Below the pieces are notes generated by a model. It worked only from the letters and a program-made list of their open reading frames with translations, ran no database searches and was not told the DNA's origin. Shown piece by piece: positions 1 through 5,897 of a DNA stretch of 6,879 nt (within the stretch, counting starts at the first letter, position 1; the number at the start of each line of letters is the position of its first letter). This DNA comes from Flavobacteriales bacterium. GTDB taxonomy: Bacteria; Bacteroidota; Bacteroidia; Flavobacteriales_D; CANHHI01. A program made the position numbers and the translations under genes. The stretch spans positions 1-6,879 of the forward strand of contig CANHHI010000086.1 in assembly GCA_947460225.1 (NCBI GenBank), written 5' to 3'.

Positions 1-2661
1 GAAACAGCCGAAGATTTTTACTTTTTGGCTTGGACAACTACGCCTTGGACTCTGCCGTCTAACACAGCTTTGGCGGTTGGGGAAAACATCAAATACGCAC
101 TGGTGCGCACCCAAAATCCATATAGTCAAAAAACAGTTTGTGTGATTTTGGCAGAGGACTTGCTCCATAGCCAAATGGATAAAAAAGTGCCACACGAAGT
201 TTTGGGCACTTGTTTGGGTAAAGACTTGCTGGGCATGCGCTATGCGCAATTGTTGCCTTATACCTTGCCTTGCCAAGATGCAGACAAGGCTTTTCAAGTG
301 ATTGCTGGGGATTTTGTGAGCACGCAAGACGGCACGGGTATTGTGCATATTGCGCCGACTTTTGGTGCAGATGATATGCGTGTTGCCAAACAAGCGGGCG
401 TTCCGCCTATGTTGGTTTTGGACGAAAATGGCAATGCTGTGCCTTTGGTGGATTTGCAGGGCAAGTTCCGCAAGGAAATGAAAGAGCTTGCGGGCATGTA
501 CGTGAAAAACGAGTATTACAGCGAGCAAGAAATGCCCGAAAAATCAGCAGATGTGTTGATTGCCATACAACTCAAAGAACGTGGGCTGGCGTTTAAAGTA
601 GAAAAATACGAACACAGCTATCCGCATTGCTGGCGAACCGATAAACCGATTTTGTATTATCCTTTGGATTCTTGGTTTATCAAAGTTTCGGCTATGCGCA
701 CACGCTTGCAAGAACTTAATAACACCATACGTTGGCAACCTGAGTCCACAGGCAAAGGGCGTTTTGGCAATTGGCTGGAAAATGCCAGCGATTGGAACTT
801 GTCTCGTTCTAGGTATTGGGGGATTCCTCTGCCGATTTGGCGCACAGAAGACGGTGCAGAAATGCTTTGCATATCTTCGGTAGAAGCATTAAAAAATGCT
901 TGCCAAACTGCTGTGGAAAAAGGTTTTATGGCGAAAAATCCATTAGCGGATTATAAAACGGGTGATTTTAGCGAACAAAACTACGAAACCTTTGATTTGC
1001 ACAAACCTTTTGTAGATGATATTATTTTGTGTTCGCCCAGTGGCAAACCCATGAAAAGAGAAGCGGATTTAATAGATGTGTGGTTTGATTCTGGCGCTAT
1101 GCCGTATGCACAAGCGCATTATCCTTTTGCCACGCAAAAAATAGATTTTCCCGCAGATTTTATCGCCGAGGGCGTGGATCAAACCAGAGGTTGGTTTTAT
1201 ACTTTACATGTGATTGCAGGGCTTTGCTTTGACAGCGTGGCGTATAAAAACGTGCTTTCCAATGGCTTGGTGCTCGATAAAAACGGGCAAAAAATGTCCA
1301 AACGTTTGGGCAATACCATAGAACCTTTTGAAGCTCTTGCGGAATACGGCGCAGATGCCGTGCGTTGGTATATGATTGCCAATGCCCAACCTTGGGACAA
1401 TTTAAAATTTGATATAGAAGGCGTAACTGAAACCCAACGCAAGTTTTTCAGGGCTTTGCACAATACCTATTCTTTTTTTGCCCTGTATGCCAATGTGGAC
1501 GGCTTTGATTTTTCAGAGCCAGAACTGCCCATTGCAGAGCGTTCGGAGTTAGATGCTTGGATATTGAGCCGTTTAAATTCCTTGATTATAGAGGTGCAAA
1601 CCGCTTTGGACAATTACGACCCCACCACTGCGGCAAGAAAAATTCAAGATTTTACCGTAGAGGAATTGAGCAATTGGTATGTGCGCCTTTCTCGCCGCCG
1701 TTTTTGGAAAACTGAGCTTGGCAAAGATAAAACCGCCGCTTACCAAACGCTTTACACCTGCTTGGAAACCTTGGCAATACTTGCTTCACCGATTGCGCCG
1801 TTTTATACCGAACAATTGTTTTTGGATTTAAACAGCGTTACCCATAAACAAAAAGCGATTTCTGTGCATTTGACAGATTTCCCAAAAGCCGCACAAAGCC
1901 TAATTAACCCAGTTTTGGAGCAAAAAATGGAATTGGCAAGGCGGATATGTTCTTTAACACTTGGCTTGCGCAAAAAAGAAGAATTAAACGTGCGCCAGCC
2001 CTTGCAAAAATTGGTTATTCCCGTATTTCAACAAGAGATTGCCGATGCCATTTTGGCGGTGCAAGATTTAATCTTATCAGAAACCAATATCAAGCAATTG
2101 GAGCTTTTGCAAAACAATGCGGACTTGGTGTTTCAAAAAAGCATTAAAGCCAATTTCAAAAGTTTGGGCGAAAAATACGGCAAACACGTGCAAGCCATTG
2201 CCAAAAATATCAGCACTTGGACACAAGCCGACATTGCCCATTTGGAGCAAACGGGCACTTGGCAAGCCGATGTGGAAGGCGTGGTAGTCAGCGTAACTTT
2301 GCAAGATGTGCTTATACAAACCGAGGATTTGCCAGGTTGGAGCTTTGCCACCGACCGAGAGCTTACCGTGGCTTTGGATATTACCCTAACGGACGCACTG
2401 CGTGCCGAGGGCATGACCCGTGAATTTATCAACCGTGTGCAGAATTACCGCAAAGAGTTGAATTTGCACCTGAGCGATAAAATTAGCCTCTGCATAGAAA
2501 CCAGCCCAGAAATAGCCAAATCACTTGAACAAAATAAAGCCTATTTCATGCGAGAGGTTTTGGCGGATGCGCTTGTTTTTGGCACCGTGCAAGAAGACAA
2601 TTGTTTAAAAATTTCCGAAGAGCATATACAAGCCAAAATTTATCTGCGCACACGGACATAG
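1..2661 (+). CDS. ileS: Isoleucyl-tRNA synthetase, 5'-truncated by window edge
   Basis: Cytoplasmic class Ia synthetase that charges tRNA-Ile with isoleucine and edits mischarged valine. The frame is open from base 1 (886 codons plus TAG); the catalytic N-terminus with the HIGH motif lies outside the window, and I estimate about 250 residues are missing compared with the usual 1,100-1,150. Visible in order: the threonine-rich editing (CP1) motif WTTTPWTLPSN at 31-63; the editing-site segment GTGIVHIAPTFGADD at 331-375; SRSRYWGIPLPIW at 802-840; DVWFDSG at 1075-1095; DQTRGWFYTLH at 1177-1209; the ATP-binding loop KMSKR at 1291-1305; then a helical anticodon-binding region including NWYVRLSRRRFW near 1672-1707. 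The sequence style (WNLSRSRYWG, NWYVRLSRRRFW, long C-terminus, no obvious C-terminal cysteine zinc finger) fits the eukaryote-like IleRS type common in Bacteroidota; members of that type are often less sensitive to mupirocin, but this is not tested here. The last codons and the stop fall in the inverted repeat that follows. Confidence 0.97.
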   Translation, partial: ETAEDFYFLAWTTTPWTLPSNTALAVGENIKYALVRTQNPYSQKTVCVILAEDLLHSQMDKKVPHEVLGTCLGKDLLGMRYAQLLPYTLPCQDADKAFQVIAGDFVSTQDGTGIVHIAPTFGADDMRVAKQAGVPPMLVLDENGNAVPLVDLQGKFRKEMKELAGMYVKNEYYSEQEMPEKSADVLIAIQLKERGLAFKVEKYEHSYPHCWRTDKPILYYPLDSWFIKVSAMRTRLQELNNTIRWQPESTGKGRFGNWLENASDWNLSRSRYWGIPLPIWRTEDGAEMLCISSVEALKNACQTAVEKGFMAKNPLADYKTGDFSEQNYETFDLHKPFVDDIILCSPSGKPMKREADLIDVWFDSGAMPYAQAHYPFATQKIDFPADFIAEGVDQTRGWFYTLHVIAGLCFDSVAYKNVLSNGLVLDKNGQKMSKRLGNTIEPFEALAEYGADAVRWYMIANAQPWDNLKFDIEGVTETQRKFFRALHNTYSFFALYANVDGFDFSEPELPIAERSELDAWILSRLNSLIIEVQTALDNYDPTTAARKIQDFTVEELSNWYVRLSRRRFWKTELGKDKTAAYQTLYTCLETLAILASPIAPFYTEQLFLDLNSVTHKQKAISVHLTDFPKAAQSLINPVLEQKMELARRICSLTLGLRKKEELNVRQPLQKLVIPVFQQEIADAILAVQDLILSETNIKQLELLQNNADLVFQKSIKANFKSLGEKYGKHVQAIAKNISTWTQADIAHLEQTGTWQADVEGVVVSVTLQDVLIQTEDLPGWSFATDRELTVALDITLTDALRAEGMTREFINRVQNYRKELNLHLSDKISLCIETSPEIAKSLEQNKAYFMREVLADALVFGTVQEDNCLKISEEHIQAKIYLRTRT

Positions 2662-2681
2662 CAGGCATAGCCTGTTTTATT
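2660..2681 (+). terminator. Probable intrinsic terminator of ileS
   Basis: Stem CAGGC (2662-2666), loop ATA, stem GCCTG (2670-2674), extendable by a G-T and an A-T pair at the base, followed by TTTTATT. It starts within the ileS stop codon. The stem is short but GC-rich and the T-run is immediate, as expected for factor-independent termination. Confidence 0.6.
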
Positions 2682-2732
2682 CTGCTTCGCACGGGCTAAA
2701 CATTCCAGCGATGAAAACACCTGCAAAGCAGA

Positions 2733-2753
2733 TTAAAACGGACTGTGTCCGTT
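2733..2753 (-). terminator. Probable intrinsic terminator of the osmC-like gene
   Basis: On the minus strand, starting inside the TAA stop: AACGGAC (2753-2747), loop ACA, GTCCGTT (2743-2737), then TTAA. The stem is a perfect 7 bp with a 3-nt loop, and T-rich sequence overlaps and follows its distal arm. It mirrors the ileS terminator in architecture, forming a back-to-back pair. Confidence 0.65.
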
Positions 2754-3156
2754 ATAGAAACTCAAATTCATGTACAATTTCCACATTGCCCAAGAGGGTT
2801 AATTCCACGGGGCAGGTGCGCACGGCGTGTTTGAGCATATTTTGGTCTTCGGCTTTTTCCAAACCAGCAATTTGGTATTTTACCACCACTTTTTCTATGC
2901 TGCGTGGCTGGGCACGCATGTGTTTTTCCACTTTTGCCTTGACTTGCGTCAAGTTCCAGTTTTTGCGCTCGGCTAAAATACCCACAATAGTCATGCCACA
3001 AGAGGCTACGGCGGTTGCCACAAGGTCTGTTGGCGAAAAATAAGCGCCTTGCCCATGGTTATCCTTGGGCGCATCGGTGTAAATTTTACTGCCAGAGGGC
3101 AGATGCGTGGCTTCCGTGCGCAAATTTCCCAAATAATTCACTTCTAAAACTTCCAT
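2752..3156 (-). CDS. OsmC/Ohr family protein (peroxide-detoxifying type)
   Basis: A complete 134-residue OsmC-like protein, the usual length of the family. OsmC/Ohr proteins are cytoplasmic homodimers that reduce organic hydroperoxides through two active-site cysteines. Both are present: C53 in ASCGMT after the family block AYFSPTDLVATAVASC, and C115 in RTCPVELTL. The start is ATG at 3156. A longer open frame runs to 3225 but would begin upstream of the predicted promoter, and its extra residues do not resemble the family N-terminus, whereas MEVLEVNYLGNL does. No Shine-Dalgarno is seen. The gene is divergent from the secreted-protein gene, with 40 bp between start codons, and convergent with ileS. 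Subfamily is not certain: it reads like the general OsmC/YhfA type rather than classical Ohr, and the true substrate is unknown. Confidence 0.9.
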   Translation of the reverse strand: MEVLEVNYLGNLRTEATHLPSGSKIYTDAPKDNHGQGAYFSPTDLVATAVASCGMTIVGILAERKNWNLTQVKAKVEKHMRAQPRSIEKVVVKYQIAGLEKAEDQNMLKHAVRTCPVELTLLGNVEIVHEFEFL

Positions 3157-3170
3157 AGCGTAAAAACATG

Positions 3171-3178
3171 TATCTTTG
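3171..3178 (+). promoter_or_regulatory. Bacteroidota -7 box for the secreted-protein/lipA transcript
   Basis: TATCTTTG matches TAnnTTTG exactly and is followed by CC. It lies 18 bp before the ATG at 3197, placing the transcript start near 3183-3186 and giving a leader of about 12 nt. No convincing -33 TTG is seen at the expected distance. Confidence 0.65.
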
Positions 3179-3181
3179 CCA

Positions 3182-3189
3182 CAAAAGTA
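3182..3189 (-). promoter_or_regulatory. Bacteroidota -7 box for the osmC-like gene
   Basis: The minus strand reads TACTTTTG, an exact TAnnTTTG match, 25 bp before the ATG at 3156. The predicted start of transcription, about 3175, falls within the plus-strand -7 box at 3171-3178. A possible -33 TTG lies at 3208-3206 on the minus strand, with a slightly short 16-nt spacer. Confidence 0.55.
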
Positions 3190-3196
3190 TAAAAAG

Positions 3197-3952
3197 ATGC
3201 GCTTGCAAAAGTATCTGTGGCTCATTATTTTTGCTCTCGTAGCAAAATCTTCGGCACAAAGTCAAGACCCGCAAGCGGAAAGAGATTACCTTTTCCGTTC
3301 CCAATGGGCTTTGGGCGGGGGTTTTCACGTTCAAGGATTTGAATTCAGCGCACAATACCTCAAAAAAAGTTCTGCCAGAAATGGATTTATGGTGGATATG
3401 GACTTTGGTGTGATTTTTGATTATAAAGAAATCAACCAAAAGCGTGTGAGTAGCTACTATGCACGAAGTTTTATTTATGGCAAGAAAAATTTCATGTTTC
3501 AGCACCGACTGGGCACACATGGCAATACTATTTTATTTGAAAAATACCGAGAAAAAGGCGTGGAAATAGCATTTAGGTACGGTGGTGGCTTGAGCGTGGC
3601 TTATTTACAACCCATTTTTCTAAAAGTTATTGATGCCAGCTCCACAACCATAAGCCCTGCTGATATTCAAATTGAGCGTTACGATGAAAACAAACATACA
3701 ATCAGCCAAATTCTTGGCAGAGCCTCTATTTTTGAGGGCATTCCTTATACAAAAGCTGTTCCAGGGGTTTATGCACGCACGGGTATGAGTTTTGATTGGT
3801 TTAAAAAACGCAAAGATTTTGTGGGCTTGGTGGAAATTGGCGCCACTGTTGATGTATATTTTCAAAATATAGAAATTATGGCTTTTCAACCCAAACAATA
3901 TGTGTTTTGGGGAGCATACATAAAAGTGATGTTGGGGCAGAAAATATTATAA
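3197..3952 (+). CDS. Secreted protein, probably outer-membrane beta-barrel, function unknown
   Basis: A 251-residue protein whose ATG at 3197 gives a clean signal peptide: basic MRLQK, hydrophobic YLWLIIFALVA, then SSA|QSQ, with cleavage probably after A20. An in-frame TTG at 3176 is rejected because it overlaps the -7 box. The mature part alternates polar and aromatic or hydrophobic residues in short stretches rich in Gly, Tyr and Phe (for example WALGGGFHVQGFEFSAQYL at 37-55, RYGGGLSVAYLQPIF at 127-141, and the final WGAYIKVML), as in small outer-membrane barrels. There is no lipobox, transmembrane helix or catalytic motif, and it does not end in the classical terminal Phe. It lies 10 bp before lipA and is likely co-transcribed, but nothing in it suggests a role in lipoate metabolism. 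Localisation is inference; the family was not recognised. Confidence 0.75.
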   Translation: MRLQKYLWLIIFALVAKSSAQSQDPQAERDYLFRSQWALGGGFHVQGFEFSAQYLKKSSARNGFMVDMDFGVIFDYKEINQKRVSSYYARSFIYGKKNFMFQHRLGTHGNTILFEKYREKGVEIAFRYGGGLSVAYLQPIFLKVIDASSTTISPADIQIERYDENKHTISQILGRASIFEGIPYTKAVPGVYARTGMSFDWFKKRKDFVGLVEIGATVDVYFQNIEIMAFQPKQYVFWGAYIKVMLGQKIL

Positions 3953-3962
3953 AAATAAAATC

Positions 3963-4832
3963 ATGTCAGAAATAAAAACCAAAAAACCCGATTGGTTGCG
4001 TGTAAAATTGCCCACGGGAGAAAATTATAGAAAAGTGCGGGAGCAAGTGGACACGCATAAATTGCACACCATTTGCCAAAGTGGCAACTGCCCAAACATG
4101 GGTGAATGCTGGGGCGCAGGCACGGCAACGTTTATGATTTTAGGCAATGTCTGCACACGCTCTTGTGGATTTTGCGCCGTGCAAACAGGCAAACCCAGCG
4201 AGGTGGATTATTTTGAGCCTGCCAAAGTGGCGGAATCTGTACACAAAATGAATTTGAGCCACTGCGTGGTTACTTCGGTGGACAGAGATGATTTAAAAGA
4301 CGGCGGGGCGGAAATTTGGGCAATGACCGTGCGTGCCATACGCCACAAGAATCCCAACACCACCCTGGAAACTTTGATTCCAGATTTTATGGGCAAATGG
4401 GAAAACTTGCAAAAAATTATAGACGTAAAACCAGAGATAGTCTCGCACAATTTGGAGACCGTGCGCAGGTTGAGCAAGGCGGTGCGGGTGCAAGCCAAAT
4501 ATGACCGCAGTTTGGAACTACTCAAACGCTTGAAAGACGGCGGCATGATTGCTAAATCGGGCATTATGCTCGGCTTGGGTGAAACCGAAGCGGAAGTTTT
4601 GGAAACGCTTGAGGATTTGCGCACTGTAGGCGTAAACGTGGTTACTTTGGGGCAATACCTACAACCCACCGCCGAACATTTGCCTGTTGTGGATTTTGTA
4701 ACACCAGAAACTTTTGCTCGATATAAAGAAATTGCCCTTGCAAAGGGTTTTGACTTTGTAGAAAGTGGTCCTTTGGTGCGTTCTTCTTACCATGCGGAAA
4801 AACACATTGCGCACTTTTTTGGTGAAAAATAA
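3963..4832 (+). CDS. lipA: Lipoyl synthase
   Basis: Radical SAM enzyme that inserts two sulfur atoms at C6 and C8 of protein-bound octanoyl groups, making the lipoyl cofactor of pyruvate and 2-oxoglutarate dehydrogenases and the glycine cleavage system. The 289-residue product has all expected ligands: the auxiliary 4Fe-4S cluster cysteines C38, C43 and C49 in CQSGNCPNMGEC; the SAM-cluster motif C64-x3-C68-x2-C71 (CTRSCGFC); and the C-terminal RSSY motif (273-276) whose serine ligates the auxiliary cluster. VTSVDRDDLKDGG and SGIMLGLGE are also typical. Length is normal for the family and the gene appears intact. The start at 3963 follows an A-rich spacer without Shine-Dalgarno, 10 bp after the preceding stop. 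No separate promoter is visible, so it probably shares the promoter at 3171. No lipB (octanoyltransferase) or lplA is in this window. Confidence 0.98.
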   Translation: MSEIKTKKPDWLRVKLPTGENYRKVREQVDTHKLHTICQSGNCPNMGECWGAGTATFMILGNVCTRSCGFCAVQTGKPSEVDYFEPAKVAESVHKMNLSHCVVTSVDRDDLKDGGAEIWAMTVRAIRHKNPNTTLETLIPDFMGKWENLQKIIDVKPEIVSHNLETVRRLSKAVRVQAKYDRSLELLKRLKDGGMIAKSGIMLGLGETEAEVLETLEDLRTVGVNVVTLGQYLQPTAEHLPVVDFVTPETFARYKEIALAKGFDFVESGPLVRSSYHAEKHIAHFFGEK

Positions 4833-4863
4833 AAAATGAGCTGAAAATTTCACAACTATACAG

Positions 4864-4889
4864 AAAAAAAATCGTCTTGATTATTTTTT
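4864..4889 (+). terminator. Weak AT-rich stem-loop after lipA, possible terminator
   Basis: AATC (4870-4873), loop GTCTT, GATT (4879-4882), flanked by an A-run and a T-run that can extend the stem past one mismatch, ending in seven Ts. The stem is almost all A-T, so it may be a weak terminator for lipA, or simply curved A/T tracts upstream of the next promoter. It is the only terminator-like sequence between lipA and the next gene. Confidence 0.3.
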
Positions 4890-4891
4890 TC

Positions 4892-4899
4892 TATATTTG
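4892..4899 (+). promoter_or_regulatory. Bacteroidota -7 box for the rhodanese operon
   Basis: TATATTTG is an exact TAnnTTTG match followed by C, 16 bp before the GTG at 4916, in a strongly A/T-tracted spacer. The only nearby TTG (4877-4879) is 12 nt upstream, too close for a standard -33. Predicted transcription starts around 4904-4907, leaving a leader of about 10 nt. Confidence 0.65.
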
Positions 4900-4915
4900 C
4901 AAGGAAATTTGAGCC

Positions 4916-5416
4916 GTGAATAAACTGACCATTTTAGGGACATTTCTGGGAGCTAGCTTGGGCTTTGCTTATTGGGAATTCGTGGGCTGTCAAGGTGGCA
5001 GTTGCCCAATTTGGTCTAGCAAATGGACGAGTGCCTTGCACTGCGCAGCCTTAGGCGGTTTAATTTTTTCTATGCTAAGCACAAAATTATCGGCACAACA
5101 TAAAATGGATTTTAAAAACATTAGTCAAGAAGAAACTTTGCTCAAAATGCAGGAGCAAAATGTGGTTATTTTAGATGTGAGAACGCCGAGCGAATTTGCG
5201 GAGGGACACCTTGAAAGTGCCATCAATATAGATTTTTATGCCTCTGATTTTGAGGATAAACTGCAAGATTTAGATGCAACCAAAACGTATGTGGTGTATT
5301 GCAAAAGTGGAGGCAGAAGCGCAAATGCTGCTGGGAAAATGGCTACGCTGGGCATCAATCATGTTTTCAATGTGTTGGGCGGTTTTAGTGTTTGGAAAGG
5401 AAAAATTGCAAAATAA
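4916..5416 (+). CDS. Membrane-anchored rhodanese (DUF6132-like N-terminus fused to rhodanese domain)
   Basis: A 166-residue two-part protein. Residues 4-20 and about 38-55 are hydrophobic segments enclosing the motif FVGCQGGSCPI (C25, C30), which resembles the small Bacteroidota membrane family DUF6132 (GC-x-x-G-x-CPI). From about residue 65 there is a single rhodanese domain: VVILDVRTPSEFAEGHLESA, then the active-site loop C129-KSGGRS-135, then GINHVFNVLGGFSVW. Rhodaneses carry sulfane sulfur as a cysteine persulfide. With N-in topology, the cysteine loop would face the periplasm and the rhodanese domain the cytoplasm; positive residues K56 and K63 after the second helix agree. The GTG at 4916 is used because an in-frame TGA lies just upstream (4910-4912) and the conserved membrane part starts here; AAGGA at 4901-4905 could be a weak ribosome site. 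It is the first gene of a tight four-gene run. Physiological sulfur donor and acceptor are unknown. Confidence 0.85.
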   Translation: MNKLTILGTFLGASLGFAYWEFVGCQGGSCPIWSSKWTSALHCAALGGLIFSMLSTKLSAQHKMDFKNISQEETLLKMQEQNVVILDVRTPSEFAEGHLESAINIDFYASDFEDKLQDLDATKTYVVYCKSGGRSANAAGKMATLGINHVFNVLGGFSVWKGKIAK

Positions 5417-5434
5417 CCGTAAATAAAAATACTT

Positions 5435-5893
5435 ATGACTTATCCCAACTTATTTAGCGCAGAAGATCAAGCTCCATTCATTGCACGCCTACAAAAACTC
5501 AAAGCGGAAACACCTGCTTTTTGGGGGAAAATGACTGCCACGCAAATGGTTGTGCACATGCAAAGACCGTTTCAGGTGGCTTTTGGCGAATTGGAATTAA
5601 AGCGTTCTTTGTTTGGTTTTTTGTTTGGCAAAATGATTAAAAAAAGTTTGCTTGCACCAAAACCATTCAATAGAAATGCGCCTACGTCTCCTGCATTTAT
5701 TGTGGATAGCCATGATTATAACTTTGAAAAAGAAAGACAAAAATTATTGGAATACCTCAAAAGACTTTTGGAAACAAGACCTGCGGATTTGGTGGAAAAA
5801 CCACATGCTTTCTTTGGAAAAATGACGGCGGAAGAGTGGAATACCATACAAGTAAAACATTTAGACCATCACTTGCAACAATTCGGATTGTAA
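5435..5893 (+). CDS. DUF1569 family protein (DinB-like four-helix fold)
   Basis: A 152-residue protein resembling DUF1569, a branch of the DinB/YfiT-like metalloenzyme superfamily. FWGKMTATQMVVHMQ (29-43) is the characteristic first-helix block with H41, and VKHLDHHLQQFGL closes the protein with H142, H145 and H146. H41 with the C-terminal HxxxH pair (H142/H146) could form the metal-binding triad seen in this superfamily. Superfamily members include mycothiol- and bacillithiol-dependent transferases, but DUF1569 itself has no assigned reaction and I do not propose one. The internal FFGKMTAEEWNTIQVKHL repeats the KMT(A) pattern of the first block, as usual in the family. There is no signal peptide, so it is likely cytoplasmic. 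It lies 18 bp after the rhodanese gene and 4 bp before the next, without its own promoter. Confidence 0.8.
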   Translation: MTYPNLFSAEDQAPFIARLQKLKAETPAFWGKMTATQMVVHMQRPFQVAFGELELKRSLFGFLFGKMIKKSLLAPKPFNRNAPTSPAFIVDSHDYNFEKERQKLLEYLKRLLETRPADLVEKPHAFFGKMTAEEWNTIQVKHLDHHLQQFGL

Positions 5894-5897
5894 TACT

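Larger units (their letters stand above)
2659..2754. repeat. 96-bp imperfect inverted repeat joining two convergent stop codons
   Basis: Read inward from each stop codon, the two ends match at 26 of 35 positions: TAG-CAGGC-ATA-GCCTG-TTTTATTCTGCTT on the plus strand from 2659, and TAA-CGGAC-ACA-GTCCG-TTTTAATCTGCTT on the minus strand from 2754. Each end is a 5-bp stem with a 3-nt loop, then TTTTA and TCTGCTTyGCA. Two stem pairs differ between the ends by compensatory changes (A-T against G-C, and G-C against A-T), so pairing is kept while sequence changes. The arms 2675-2687 and 2726-2738 can also pair with each other with one mismatch, and 2652-2661 can pair with 2743-2752 (10 bp, one G-T), so a single large cruciform-like fold competes with the two small hairpins. 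About 26 bp in the centre (2694-2719) is not clearly symmetrical. It could be a bidirectional terminator, a REP/MITE-like interspersed repeat, or both; copy number cannot be judged from this window. Confidence 0.8.

Noticed and set aside
25..27. TTG as a start codon of ileS
   Set aside because: The frame is open to base 1 and codons 1-8 (ETAEDFYF) continue the conserved sequence before the editing motif; the gene is simply cut by the window.
2711..3043. Plus-strand open frame of 110 codons opposite the osmC-like gene
   Set aside because: It lies antisense to a gene with clear family motifs, starts inside the inverted repeat and has no recognisable domain.
3176..3196. Upstream TTG start for the secreted protein
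   Set aside because: It overlaps the -7 box, so it would lie upstream of the predicted transcript start, and it adds a stretch of seven residues before a well-formed signal peptide.
3157..3225. Longer N-terminus for the osmC-like gene
   Set aside because: It would cross both divergent promoter boxes and the start of the signal peptide gene; the added residues are Cys/Phe/Lys-rich and unlike the OsmC family.
3086..3520. Minus-strand open frame of 144 codons across the divergent promoter
   Set aside because: It overlaps two well-supported genes and their promoters in another frame, with no domain resemblance.
4208..4669. Minus-strand open frame of 153 codons inside lipA
   Set aside because: It mirrors lipA codons; its composition (many Ser, Lys and Val) and lack of a domain mark it as an antisense by-product.
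5090..5107. LSAQ followed by Met64 in the rhodanese gene, suggesting a signal cleavage site or a separate rhodanese gene starting at Met64 (5105)
   Set aside because: The upstream part has two hydrophobic segments and a conserved-looking cysteine motif in the same frame without a stop, and no promoter or ribosome site precedes 5105; a fusion is simpler, though an internal start is not excluded.
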